17,219 bases of DNA from Acidobacteriota bacterium (GCA_030550225.1 JAUQPV010000026.1:1-17219); one strand, 5' to 3'. Shown: positions 1 to 7,265, counted from the stretch's first letter. Notes: generated by a model not told the origin, from the sequence alone. Translations and numbers: made by a program.

Positions 1-164
1 TTCGCTTAAAGGGGTCCTGAGACAGGTCCCATCGGACTGTGGAAAAACCCCTGCAGAGGAGGTCTTCATCCCCTACCCACCAAAAATGAAACAGTCACGT
101 TCCCGTATCCAATTTGCCTCAGCCCGGGGAAGTCGGTAAAATAAACCCCGCTTTGAGGACTTCT

Positions 165-1121
165 ATGCGAATCGGGTGGTGGGGCGGTGCGCTCCTGATC
201 GGTTGGGCCTGGCTGTTAAGCTGGGACCGTGGGCCATCGGTCTCGCCGGTGGCTCTGTCTTTCGCCTCGGCATCGGGCCCTGAGGAGGCGCATGCCTGTA
301 CAGGCATCCTTCAAGACTCGGGGGCTCTCCAGGCCGTCCTGACGGCGGTCTCCCGCTATAAGACGACTTATGTCATCCTATACTCTGATGACTTAGGCTT
401 CTCTATCGAGTCCATCGAGGATCCGATCCTCTTGAGCTTACGGGTCGGCGTCCCGGCCGGCACCCCGGCGGCCGATCTGGCCCAGAAGCACCGGCTACTC
501 CGACGGGTCGATTACCCCGCGACGCTGGCCGCCTTGCGTCAGGCCATCATCGACGTCCTGGCCCGTAAAATCGATGCGACCCTCTTGTGGGCCCCGCTGG
601 CGGGCCTCCTGGTGATCGAACTGGACCCCGGCCATCGGCTGAGTATGCTCCCCCTGGCCGAATCGATGCCGCCGCCAGCTACTTTTTCGTCACCGTCGGA
701 TTCATCCGCTGTCTCCGAGAGGGTCGTCCGTTGTCGGGATGAGGTCCAGGGCACGCTGGAGGCTTATGGTGTGGTCCCGGCCGAGCTCCTGGCCCCGCCG
801 AATTCGGCGGGGGAGATACCGGCCTCGCTGGAGCCGCCGCCCGAGAATATCGAAGAGGCCCGGCGAGGATGGGACATCTATCAGACGAATTGTGAGCGTT
901 GTCACGGGCCTGACGCCATCTCTGGCGGACTCGCCCCAGACTTACGGGAACGAGTCCGGCGTTTGACTTACGCCGAGTTCTTCCAGACGGTCCTGCAGGG
1001 GCGGGTCGAGAAGGGCATGCCTTCATGGCGAGGCCTCCTCAAGCCCGACGACGTGCGTCTGGTCTATCAGTACATCCGAGCCCGGAGTGCTGAGCGACTC
1101 GGGCCCGGACGGCCGTCATAG
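165..1121 (+). CDS. Periplasmic cytochrome c fused to a truncated XoxJ-like domain (XoxGJ-like)
   Basis: Probably the electron acceptor of the quinoprotein dehydrogenase two genes downstream. The 318-residue protein starts with an export signal (WWGGALLIGWAWLL). Residues about 55-180 align with the C-terminal lobe of the XoxJ-like protein encoded next door: RYKTTYVILY against YYTTGYALVY, LRVGV against LRVGV, and KIDATLLWAPLAG against QIDAAIVWGPTAG. The N-terminal lobe is missing. After a Pro-rich linker comes one class I cytochrome c domain with the heme motif CERCH (C243, C246, H247) and a likely axial Met at M285 (KGMPSW). The start at 165 is chosen because GAGGA lies just upstream and the signal peptide follows; a TTG at 114 would add 17 unlikely residues. 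Fused cytochrome cGJ proteins are known from verrucomicrobial methanotrophs. Here the J part is only half-size and a full J follows separately. Confident about cytochrome and fusion, less about the partner. Confidence 0.85.
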   Translation: MRIGWWGGALLIGWAWLLSWDRGPSVSPVALSFASASGPEEAHACTGILQDSGALQAVLTAVSRYKTTYVILYSDDLGFSIESIEDPILLSLRVGVPAGTPAADLAQKHRLLRRVDYPATLAALRQAIIDVLARKIDATLLWAPLAGLLVIELDPGHRLSMLPLAESMPPPATFSSPSDSSAVSERVVRCRDEVQGTLEAYGVVPAELLAPPNSAGEIPASLEPPPENIEEARRGWDIYQTNCERCHGPDAISGGLAPDLRERVRRLTYAEFFQTVLQGRVEKGMPSWRGLLKPDDVRLVYQYIRARSAERLGPGRPS

Positions 1122-1185
1122 GGATTCGGTGTTGGGGGGTTCGGTCGATGCGAATGCCCTGACGCCTTGCGCGGGAGAGAATGGG

Positions 1186-2097
1186 ATGCCCTGGGGCGTC
1201 CTGCGGCGGGTGTTATGGGTCGTGCTGGTGGGGCTTTTGGTTGCTTCATCCCGGGGTAGGGCCGGGGGACCTGAGGGCGTCCTGCGCGTATGTGCCGACC
1301 CCGAAAACCTCCCCTTCACGGACCGGGCTCTGCAGGGGTTTGAGAACCGCATCGCCGACCTCATCGCCCGGGCAATGGGCGCCCGCGTGGAATATACCTG
1401 GTGGGTCACCCGCTATTTACGGCGGATGCTTCGGAATACTTTGCTGGCGGGCCAGTGCGACATCATGTTTGGCCTTCCCTATGACGAGCGGTTTGCCGAA
1501 GAGATGCGAGGCGTGGCCCTCACGCGGCCTTACTACACGACGGGCTATGCCTTAGTGTACGTCCCTGACCGACAGACCCGCTTGGATAAGGTCCGGTCGG
1601 TCGACGAACTGCCGGAAGGCCTACGGGTCGGTGTGTGGAATCGAACCCCGCCCCAGGACGTCTTGGCTCTTCGGGACTATGCCCATATCGTGGCCTATCA
1701 TCCCTGGTATCCCGAAGAAGTCTTGCGAGACCTTCAGGCGGGTCAAATCGATGCGGCTATCGTATGGGGTCCGACGGCCGGTTTTTACAATAAAGTTCAC
1801 TATGCGGGTGCTTTTGCGGTCCGCCTGCTGGAGGGGCCGGACTTCACGTGGCGGATCGCGGCCATCGTCCGGAAGGACGACACGGCTTTACTGGAGCGGG
1901 TGAACGCCGTCCTGGAACGGAACGGGGCTCAAATCCAGAAAATCTTGGACGACTTCGGTATCCCATACATCAGGGCATCGTCTCTGCCGTCCCCGGGTTC
2001 CGGGGAGCTACGACCGGCGACGGCCTCGCCCTCGGCTTCCCATGAGCTGGGAGTGCGGGGTCTGTCGGGTTCTCGCACCAAAGCCACAAACCCTTAA
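1186..2097 (+). CDS. xoxJ: XoxJ/MxaJ-like periplasmic solute-binding protein of a quinoprotein dehydrogenase
   Basis: A 303-residue secreted protein of the family-3 solute-binding fold, in the branch that accompanies PQQ dehydrogenases. An export signal (VLRRVLWVVLVGLLVASS) is followed by LRVCADPENLPFTD, GFENRIADLIAR, YTWWVTRYLRR, RNTLLAGQCDIMFGLP, TRPYYTTGYALVY and QIDAAIVWGPTAGF. These are the conserved blocks of MxaJ/XoxJ proteins, which are thought to help maturation or activation of the dehydrogenase rather than import. Start 1186 has GGGAGAG about seven bases upstream; an in-frame ATG at 1087 would overlap the previous gene and put 33 odd residues before the signal peptide. The gene sits 64 bp after the cytochrome gene and 27 bp before the dehydrogenase. 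The tail after residue ~265 is low-complexity (Ser/Pro/Gly) and probably not part of the fold. Confidence 0.88.
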   Translation: MPWGVLRRVLWVVLVGLLVASSRGRAGGPEGVLRVCADPENLPFTDRALQGFENRIADLIARAMGARVEYTWWVTRYLRRMLRNTLLAGQCDIMFGLPYDERFAEEMRGVALTRPYYTTGYALVYVPDRQTRLDKVRSVDELPEGLRVGVWNRTPPQDVLALRDYAHIVAYHPWYPEEVLRDLQAGQIDAAIVWGPTAGFYNKVHYAGAFAVRLLEGPDFTWRIAAIVRKDDTALLERVNAVLERNGAQIQKILDDFGIPYIRASSLPSPGSGELRPATASPSASHELGVRGLSGSRTKATNP

Positions 2098-2124
2098 GCC
2101 TGTATCGTTCGGGAGGAGCTCGCT

Positions 2125-3813
2125 ATGCGCGGCGGGTCATGGAAGACTTTCGTCGTGGCGGGCTTGCTCTTGGGGCTCTCGGCCTGGGCCCTCGGTAACG
2201 AGGAGCTGATCAAGTTGGCCCAGAACCCCAGCGAGTGGCCCCTCTATGGGCGGGACTATGCCAATACCCGGTATAGCCCGTTGGACCAGATTAACACGGC
2301 CAACGTCGGTCGGCTTAAGGTCGCTTGGATCCAATCTTTGGGGACGTTACGGGGCCAGGAATCCGTGCCCATCAAGATCGGCGACACCCTCTACGTGACG
2401 ACCTCATGGCCGAACAACATCTATGCCGTCGACGCCCGGACCGGCCGTCTGAAGTGGAAGTACGTCTCGGACACGCCAGCCGACGCTCAGCAGTATGCCT
2501 GTTGCGACGTCGTCAACCGGGGAGCCGCTTACGGCAATGGGAAGGTCTTCTTCGGCCGCCTGGACGGCGTCCTGGTCGCCCTGGACGCCCAGACGGGCCG
2601 GGAGCTGTGGCGGGCGACCGTCGTCGACTACAAGGCCGGCTATACGATCACCTCGCCCCCGATCGTCATCAAGGACAAGGTCATCACGGGCTACGCCGGG
2701 GCAGAATTCGGCGCCCGGGGCGCCGTCGTCGCCTACGACATGAATACGGGGCGGGAGCTGTGGCGGACGTTCACGGTGGGCCCCGGTCCCGAGTACGACA
2801 ACTCCTGGCAGACGGACGCCTGGAAGACGGGCGGCGGGACGGCCTGGTATGTGGCGTCCTACGACCCGGAGGCGAACCTCGTCTACTACGGGACGGGTAA
2901 CCCGGCACCGTGGAACACGGCCGTCCGGCCGGGGGACAACAAGTGGTCGGCGTCCATCATCGCCCTGAATCCCGACGACGGCCGGATCGTCTGGGGCTTC
3001 CAGACGACGCCCCAGGACGCTTGGGACTGGGACGCCGAAAACGAACTCGTCCTGGTCGACCTGGTGATCAAGGGACGCAAGGTGCCGGCCCTAATGCAGG
3101 CCAACAAGAACGGCTTCTTCTACGTGCTCGACCGAAAGACCGGCAAGTTCATCCAGGGCGACAAGTACTACCCCCACCTGAACTGGGCCAAGGGCCTGGA
3201 CGCCAACGGCCGGCCCATCGAGATCCCCGAGATGCGGCCGTCGCTGACCCAGTATGTCGATTACGTGTGCCCCGTCTTCTGGGGCGGCAAGAACTGGCCG
3301 CCGATGGCGTACAACCCCAAGACGGGTCTCGTCTACATGCCGGGCAACAACATGTGCATGTCCATCCAGCATCGGGAGGTCACGTACACGAAGGGCGCCC
3401 TGTACATCGGGTCCAAACACGAGCACAAGCCGGGGCCGGGCGCCGGTCCGGCGAAGAACCTGGGTCAGTTCCGGGCCTTCGACCCCGTGAACCTGAAGAT
3501 CGTGTGGACCATCGACGAGCGCTATCCCGGTTGGGGTGGGGCCCTGACGACGGCCGGCGGTCTGGTCTTCTACGGCAATGAAGAAGGCGAGTTCAAGGCC
3601 GTCGACGCTCGGACGGGCAAGATCCTGTGGCGCTTCTATGCGGGCTCGGGCATCGTGGCGGCGCCCATCAGCTATGCCGTGGGCGGCAAGCAGTACATCG
3701 CCGTCAGCGTGGGTCTGGGCGGTGAGTATGCTCTGCTTCCCGGCGAAGCCGGTAAAAACCTGCCGAACGAGGTCAATCTGGGCGGTTACCTGATCGCCTT
3801 TACGCTGGATTAA
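2125..3813 (+). CDS. xoxF: PQQ-dependent alcohol dehydrogenase, lanthanide (XoxF/PedH) type
   Basis: Periplasmic quinoprotein oxidising a primary alcohol (methanol, ethanol or similar) to the aldehyde with PQQ and passing electrons to cytochrome c. The 562-residue protein has a signal peptide (TFVVAGLLLGLSAWALG) and beta-propeller 'W' repeats (ALDAQTGRELW, AVDARTGKILW). Visible key residues are the vicinal cysteines C126-C127 in ACCDVVNRG, metal ligands E194 (GAEFG) and N259 (GTGNPAPWN), catalytic D301, and D303 in DAWDWD. The second Asp is the known mark of lanthanide-binding enzymes; calcium enzymes have Ala or Ser there. Several stretches (CCDVVNRGAAYG, NPAPWNT, GGKNWPPMAY) resemble the ethanol-type ExaA/PedH branch as much as XoxF, and the protein is somewhat shorter than typical XoxF, so the substrate is open and the symbol provisional. 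A strong GGGAGGAG lies before the ATG. Last gene of the operon. Confidence 0.93.
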   Translation: MRGGSWKTFVVAGLLLGLSAWALGNEELIKLAQNPSEWPLYGRDYANTRYSPLDQINTANVGRLKVAWIQSLGTLRGQESVPIKIGDTLYVTTSWPNNIYAVDARTGRLKWKYVSDTPADAQQYACCDVVNRGAAYGNGKVFFGRLDGVLVALDAQTGRELWRATVVDYKAGYTITSPPIVIKDKVITGYAGAEFGARGAVVAYDMNTGRELWRTFTVGPGPEYDNSWQTDAWKTGGGTAWYVASYDPEANLVYYGTGNPAPWNTAVRPGDNKWSASIIALNPDDGRIVWGFQTTPQDAWDWDAENELVLVDLVIKGRKVPALMQANKNGFFYVLDRKTGKFIQGDKYYPHLNWAKGLDANGRPIEIPEMRPSLTQYVDYVCPVFWGGKNWPPMAYNPKTGLVYMPGNNMCMSIQHREVTYTKGALYIGSKHEHKPGPGAGPAKNLGQFRAFDPVNLKIVWTIDERYPGWGGALTTAGGLVFYGNEEGEFKAVDARTGKILWRFYAGSGIVAAPISYAVGGKQYIAVSVGLGGEYALLPGEAGKNLPNEVNLGGYLIAFTLD

Positions 3814-3959
3814 CCAGACGAATCGCCGTAGCGGGCCTGGGATAGCCATTTCCTTGGGGAATCCTGGCCTCCCGGGCCTGCTTCCATCGACCGTGGGGCA
3901 CTTCATCGAAGACTTTCGCGGGTGGGGAATCTAAGGGGTGCCTCACGGCCGACCTTCTC

Positions 3960-4031
3960 CGGCAGACGGGACGTCCGCACTCCCGCAGACGGGGACGTCT
4001 GCGCTACGGAAAAGGGGACGTCTGCGCTCCT
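3960..4031. repeat. Cluster of REP-like palindromic units
   Basis: Three related units lie in tandem. The central one is a perfect hairpin: CGCAGACG (3984-3991), loop GGGA, CGTCTGCG (3996-4003). A diverged unit precedes it (3961-3978, GGCAGACG...CGTCCGC) and a right-half unit follows (4014-4030, GGGGACGTCTGCGCTCC). The same hairpin recurs at 6856-6875 and twice at 15891-15934, always between genes. The rest of the 3814-4120 gap shows no gene or clear promoter. The units leave the helicase frame open upstream, which invites a wrong, too-early start. Confidence 0.8.
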
Positions 4032-4120
4032 CTTATCCGTTTCCTCTTTCTCTTCCCCCGTTTGCATTTCTGGGGGCGGACCCTCATCTTGTACCGAGAG
4101 TCCTCGTGGAGACCGCCCCG

Positions 4121-6136
4121 ATGGTCCTCCGGACCGATGAATGGATCCGCCACCGGTTAGCCCGGACATGGCCCGTCTTTTTTCAGCGCTTCGGCCGTCT
4201 TCGACCCATCCAGCGGATGGTCATCCCCTTTGTCTTGGAAGGGCGGTCCTTAGTCGTCATGGCTCCGGCGGCCGCCGGTAAGACGGAGGCCGTTTTTGCC
4301 CCCCTCTTGGAGCTTTGCGTGGCCGAGGCGTGGTCGTCCCCGGCCATCCTGTACGTGGCTCCGACCCGTGCCCTCGTCAACGACATGTACCGTCGGTTAG
4401 AACCCCTGCCGACTTGGCTCCGGGTCTCTGTCGGACGCCGGACCGAGGACCATCGGGAAGTCTCGGGTACCCGATGGCCGACGGTCGTCCTGACGACGCC
4501 CGAGTCTTTGGACTCCCTCCTGTGCCGGTTTCCCCAGGCCTTGGCTTCTGTCCGAGCTTTGATCTTGGACGAAGTCCACTTGGTCCACGGGACCGACCGG
4601 GGTGACCAGCTCCGGGGACTCGTCTACCGTCTCCGCCGTATCGTCGAGCGGACGACCGACCGGCGGCTTCGGGGTTACGTGCTGTCGGCGACCCTGGATG
4701 CCCCCCGTCGGATCGGGCGTCACTACCTGGGGGACGGCTTCTTGGTCGTCCGGGACCCCGCCCTCCGGGGCTTCGAGACCCCGACCTTCGAGGCCTGGAC
4801 TGACGAGCGGCAGGCCGCCGAGACGATCGTCCGATGGCTTCGGGCCCATGACGTGCAGAAGGCCCTCGTGTTCGTCAATACGAAGCCGGCGGCGGAAAAG
4901 ATGGGGACGGCCCTGAAGCGGGCCTGGCCTTATCCGCAGCAGGTCTTCATCCACCACGGCCGCCTGCCGCGTCGGTCCCGCCTGGACGTGGAGACTGCTT
5001 TTCGGACCAGTGAGACGGCCATCTGCGTGGCGACGACGACCCTGGAGCTGGGCATCGACATCGGCGACATCGACGCCGTCGTCCTGGCCAGCCCGCCGCC
5101 GACCTTTGCTTCCTTTCTCCAACGCCTGGGCCGGAGCAATCGCCGGGCGGCCCTCATCCGGGCCCTGGCTTTTTACCGGGATGACGTCGAGCGGGCCCTC
5201 GTCGAGACCTTCTTTGCGATGGCTGAAAAGGGGCAAATGGAAACCCGGGCCTACGTTCCATCCCTGACGGCGGGGCTCCAACAGCTTCTCTCTTACGTCG
5301 TCCAGAAGCGGGGACCCGGCTCCTCTCGGACGGCCCTCCAGGAACTGACCCACGGGATGGGCCTCCGGGTCGACGTCGAAGGATGGCTTCAGCGACTCCT
5401 TCGGCAGGGTTGGTTGACCGTCTCCCAGGGCCTTTACCGGCCGGGGCCTCGACTCATGGCCGCCTTCGAACGGGGCTGGCTCCACTCTCTGATCGGGGAC
5501 GTCGCCGACTCGACGGCCACCGTCATCGACAGCGAGGGCCACGTCGTCGCCGAAATCTTCTGGGACCCGACCGTGCCGCCGGGGTCGGTCCTGACGATCG
5601 GGGGTCGGACATACCGGGTCGAGCAGGTCCGAGGCTCGACGGTCATCGTCCGACCTCAATTCGGAGTGTCCGATTCGGCGGCGGCCCCCTTTCCGGCGGC
5701 CCCGCCCGTGTACTGGAGTTATCGGGTCGGTTCCGAGCTTCGTCCCCGCCTCTGGCCCGGCCTACCGCCTCATGTCGTGCCCGTCGTGCCGTCCGACGAG
5801 GGCTGGGTCGTCTTACACTGCTTCGGATACGTACACGGCCGGATATGGAGTCATGCCGTCGCTCACGCCAATCACTGGCGCGTCCTCCACGCCGACGCCG
5901 TCCAGACGGTCTTGGCCGCCGGTGCCCTGTACGATGCCGTGTGGAACCCGCCGGCCGCATCGGTCTGGTGGGCTTTACGCCAATGGCGGTCGGACCTGGA
6001 ACGCCTGTGGGGCCAATCCCGCTTTTACCGCATGTTGAGTCCCCCCGAGCGGCTCCGGCACCTGGCCCGATGCCTCCGATGGAAGGCCTTCGCCCGCTTT
6101 CTGGACGGCCTGGACTGGCAGGTTCTCCAAGGATAG
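4121..6136 (+). CDS. Lhr-like DEAD/H-box ATP-dependent helicase
   Basis: Superfamily 2 helicase of 671 residues. Motifs in order: motif I APAAAGKT (GKT 53-55), Ia PTRALVND, TTPESL, motif II DEVH (150-153), motif III SAT (189-191), motif IV LVFVNTKPAAE, motif V ATTTLELGIDIGDID, and motif VI QRLGRSNRR (334-342). After the two RecA lobes come a winged-helix-like stretch (SLTAGLQQLLSYVVQKR...) and an Lhr-type segment (LTIGGRTYRVEQVRGSTVIVRP). It is therefore closest to the Lhr group, known to unwind DNA or RNA:DNA in repair and in some defence islands. No nuclease, methylase or other defence partner is adjacent, so repair or nucleic-acid housekeeping is the default. GGAG at 4108-4111 is well placed for the ATG at 4121. 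The frame stays open upstream to about 3938, but that part translates palindromic repeats; a GTG at 4106 is another option. Confidence 0.85.
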   Translation: MVLRTDEWIRHRLARTWPVFFQRFGRLRPIQRMVIPFVLEGRSLVVMAPAAAGKTEAVFAPLLELCVAEAWSSPAILYVAPTRALVNDMYRRLEPLPTWLRVSVGRRTEDHREVSGTRWPTVVLTTPESLDSLLCRFPQALASVRALILDEVHLVHGTDRGDQLRGLVYRLRRIVERTTDRRLRGYVLSATLDAPRRIGRHYLGDGFLVVRDPALRGFETPTFEAWTDERQAAETIVRWLRAHDVQKALVFVNTKPAAEKMGTALKRAWPYPQQVFIHHGRLPRRSRLDVETAFRTSETAICVATTTLELGIDIGDIDAVVLASPPPTFASFLQRLGRSNRRAALIRALAFYRDDVERALVETFFAMAEKGQMETRAYVPSLTAGLQQLLSYVVQKRGPGSSRTALQELTHGMGLRVDVEGWLQRLLRQGWLTVSQGLYRPGPRLMAAFERGWLHSLIGDVADSTATVIDSEGHVVAEIFWDPTVPPGSVLTIGGRTYRVEQVRGSTVIVRPQFGVSDSAAAPFPAAPPVYWSYRVGSELRPRLWPGLPPHVVPVVPSDEGWVVLHCFGYVHGRIWSHAVAHANHWRVLHADAVQTVLAAGALYDAVWNPPAASVWWALRQWRSDLERLWGQSRFYRMLSPPERLRHLARCLRWKAFARFLDGLDWQVLQG

Positions 6137-6142
6137 CGGGCC

Positions 6143-6195
6143 GGTTGGGCTCGGAAGAATCATGTCAGACCGACCTTTTTCATCGTCCGGGAAGC
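6143..6195 (+). repeat. Dispersed repeat 'head' (copy F)
   Basis: This copy starts a few bases after the helicase stop. It aligns base for base over about 50 positions with the minus-strand copy at 8407-8460, sharing GAAT, CCTTTTTCATC/CCTTTTCCATC and CCGGGAAGC. It is followed by a short octamer-like stretch (ATCTGCATCTGCC). It belongs to the same family as the copies at 6803, 7396, 8229 and (minus strand) 11130-11170. Confidence 0.6.
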
Positions 6196-6239
6196 TCCAT
6201 CTCTCTCCTTATCTGCATCTGCCGACTGTGTTTAGCCCG

Positions 6240-6256
6240 TTCGACACCGTGTCGAA
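6240..6256. promoter_or_regulatory. Perfect 17-bp palindrome, operator-like
   Basis: TTCGACAC-C-GTGTCGAA is a perfect 8-bp inverted repeat around one central base, in the gap between the helicase and the comEA-like gene. Its form is that of a dimeric-regulator operator. No matching regulator gene is in the window, and which gene it would control is unknown. Confidence 0.4.
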
Positions 6257-6276
6257 TTCTTTAAACACCCGGTCCT

Positions 6277-6306
6277 GGCCTGGCTGACGCCGGAGGCCTC
6301 TGTTTT
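6277..6306 (+). terminator. Possible rho-independent terminator after the helicase
   Basis: GGCCT pairs with AGGCC (6294-6298) around an inner GGC-TGAC-GCC stem, followed closely by TTTTT (6302-6306). It lies 140 bp beyond the helicase stop and upstream of the comEA-like gene on the same strand, so it would separate the two transcripts. The stem contains a GG bulge, hence moderate confidence. Confidence 0.45.
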
Positions 6307-6362
6307 TCACGCAGGATGAGCTTTTCCGGGACAACGGCACGGACCTTGCTCAAGGGTCGGGC

Positions 6363-6384
6363 CGGAAACGGACCCCCGTTTCCG
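6363..6384 (+). promoter_or_regulatory. 5' leader hairpin of the comEA-like gene
   Basis: CGGAAACGG, loop ACCC, CCGTTTCCG: a perfect 9-bp stem ending 25 bp before the start codon and just upstream of the GGAGAAGG ribosome site. It could stabilise the mRNA or affect translation. There is no T-run after it, so it is not an ordinary terminator. Confidence 0.45.
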
Positions 6385-6409
6385 AGCCTCAATCCCGGAG
6401 AAGGCTACG

Positions 6410-6727
6410 ATGAAGCGATCGACCCACATGCGTTCCGCGGCCCTGTGGGGCCTGCTCTTGGGTCTGGCCGTCATCCTCGGGCACCTCTCGGCGCCCGCCG
6501 GATGGACCCAAGCGAACCCGCCTTCGGCGGAGAACCAGCTCGTCAACATCAACAAGGCCGGCGTGGAGGAGCTGACGAGCCTCCCCGGCATCGGACCTAA
6601 GATCGCCCAGCGCATCGTCGAGTACCGGACCCAGCATGGGCCCTTCAAACGAAAGGAGGAGCTCCTGAACGTGCAGGGCATTGGTCCTAAGAAGTTCGAG
6701 CGTCTCAAGGACCGGATCACCCTGTAG
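6410..6727 (+). CDS. ComEA-like helix-hairpin-helix DNA-binding protein
   Basis: A 105-residue exported or membrane-anchored protein. A signal/anchor helix (ALWGLLLGLAVILGHLSAPA, about 10-29) is followed by a ComEA-type double helix-hairpin-helix domain: LVNINKAGVEELTSLPGIGP and KIAQRIVEYR, then the second hairpin VQGIGPKKFERLKDRI. ComEA proteins bind double-stranded DNA in the periplasm during natural transformation; many short bacterial relatives of this size have no proven role. GGAGAAGG sits eight bases before the ATG. The gene is monocistronic, with a leader hairpin before and a strong hairpin after it. No other competence gene is nearby. Confidence 0.85.
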   Translation: MKRSTHMRSAALWGLLLGLAVILGHLSAPAGWTQANPPSAENQLVNINKAGVEELTSLPGIGPKIAQRIVEYRTQHGPFKRKEELLNVQGIGPKKFERLKDRITL

Positions 6728-6741
6728 CGATTCGGGGTTCT

Positions 6742-6787
6742 GACCGGACCGTCCGGAGGGACGGCCTGTCCGGTCCCTCCGGCGGTC
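6742..6787. terminator. Strong hairpin between convergent genes
   Basis: CCGGAGGGAC (6753-6762) pairs perfectly with GTCCCTCCGG (6773-6782), and the outer GACCG (6742-6746) pairs with CGGTC (6783-6787). It lies 15 bp after the comEA-like stop and faces the 3' end of the TSUP permease gene. It lacks a proper T-run (TTCTC only), so it is a factor-independent terminator only by shape; mRNA 3'-end protection is an alternative. Confidence 0.5.
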
Positions 6788-6802
6788 TTCTCAATTCAGG
6801 GA

Positions 6803-6875
6803 CGTTCGGTTCGCGAGAACCCGGAATCGGTCCGGCTTTTCCGACTCTGCCGGAGCGCAGACGTCCTCATCTGCG
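6803..6875 (+). repeat. Dispersed repeat head (copy A) joined to a REP-like unit
   Basis: Positions 6803-6850 carry the head motif (CGTTCGGTTCG, GAGAACCCG, GGCTTTTCCGAC), nearly identical to the copies at 7396 and 8229. It runs straight into a REP-like hairpin, CGCAGACG-TCCT-CATCTGCG (6856-6875), the same unit seen at 3984 and 15914. This shows that the two repeat families can be joined. Confidence 0.65.
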
Positions 6876-6905
6876 GGAACGTAGGCCTCTGGCCCGCGCC
6901 GCACA

Positions 6906-7265
6906 TTATTTATGGAACACGATCCAGAGGCCGGCGGCGATGAGGAGGCCCCCAAACATCCGTTCCAAGACGGTCCCCTGCAGAGAAATCGACAGGCGGG
7001 CACCCAGGTAGGCACCCAGGAAGAGGCCCACGGCCAGTAAGACAGCGTAAGGGATGCGAATGTAGCCATTGCGGTAATACTGGACGGCACCCAGCAGGCC
7101 CACGGGCAGGAGCAGGGCGGCCAGGGACGTCCCGACGGCCTCGTGAGGCGAGCACTTTAAAGCATACATGAGCATCGGGACGATGAGGATCCCGCCGCCG
7201 ATGCCGAACATCCCGGACAACAAACCGGCGGCCGTTCCGATCACCAAGACGACGATGTACTTCAC
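6906..7265 (-). CDS. Half-length TauE/SafE (TSUP) family membrane permease
   Basis: A 119-residue integral membrane protein with about four helices. It begins with the family signature GLLSGMFGIGGGILIVPML, then EAVGTSLAALLLPVGLLGAVQY, a helix AVLLAVGLFLGAYLGARLS and a final helix FGGLLIAAGLWIVF. Full TSUP proteins, which export sulfite, sulfoacetate or other anions, are about 250 residues and consist of two such halves; single-half members exist and presumably dimerise. The start is GTG with GGGAGGT upstream on the minus strand. The gene is transcribed alone, and its substrate cannot be told from its neighbours. The open frame is intact, so I do not read it as a broken full-length gene. Confidence 0.8.
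   Translation of the reverse strand: MKYIVVLVIGTAAGLLSGMFGIGGGILIVPMLMYALKCSPHEAVGTSLAALLLPVGLLGAVQYYRNGYIRIPYAVLLAVGLFLGAYLGARLSISLQGTVLERMFGGLLIAAGLWIVFHK

Noticed and set aside
86..139. Possible 17-codon leader peptide (ATG at 86, stop at 137-139) before the cytochrome gene
   Set aside because: No good ribosome site at proper distance, no amino-acid bias pointing to attenuation, and it ends before the chosen start without a paired hairpin.
3091..3906. Long minus-strand open frame (271 codons) opposite the dehydrogenase gene
   Set aside because: It is the antisense shadow of a clearly coding GC-rich gene and shows no recognisable domain.
4397..5659. 420-codon minus-strand open frame opposite the helicase
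   Set aside because: Low-complexity Arg/Pro/Gly/Asp-rich translation that mirrors the helicase codons; no motif.
4121..6136. Defence island centred on the Lhr-like helicase
   Set aside because: No nuclease, methyltransferase, PglZ, DUF1998 or toxin-like partner is seen on either side.
6906..7265. TauE-like gene as a pseudogene fragment of a full permease
   Set aside because: It has its own GTG start with a good ribosome site and a natural end, and half-size members of the family exist; no remnant of the second half is seen downstream.
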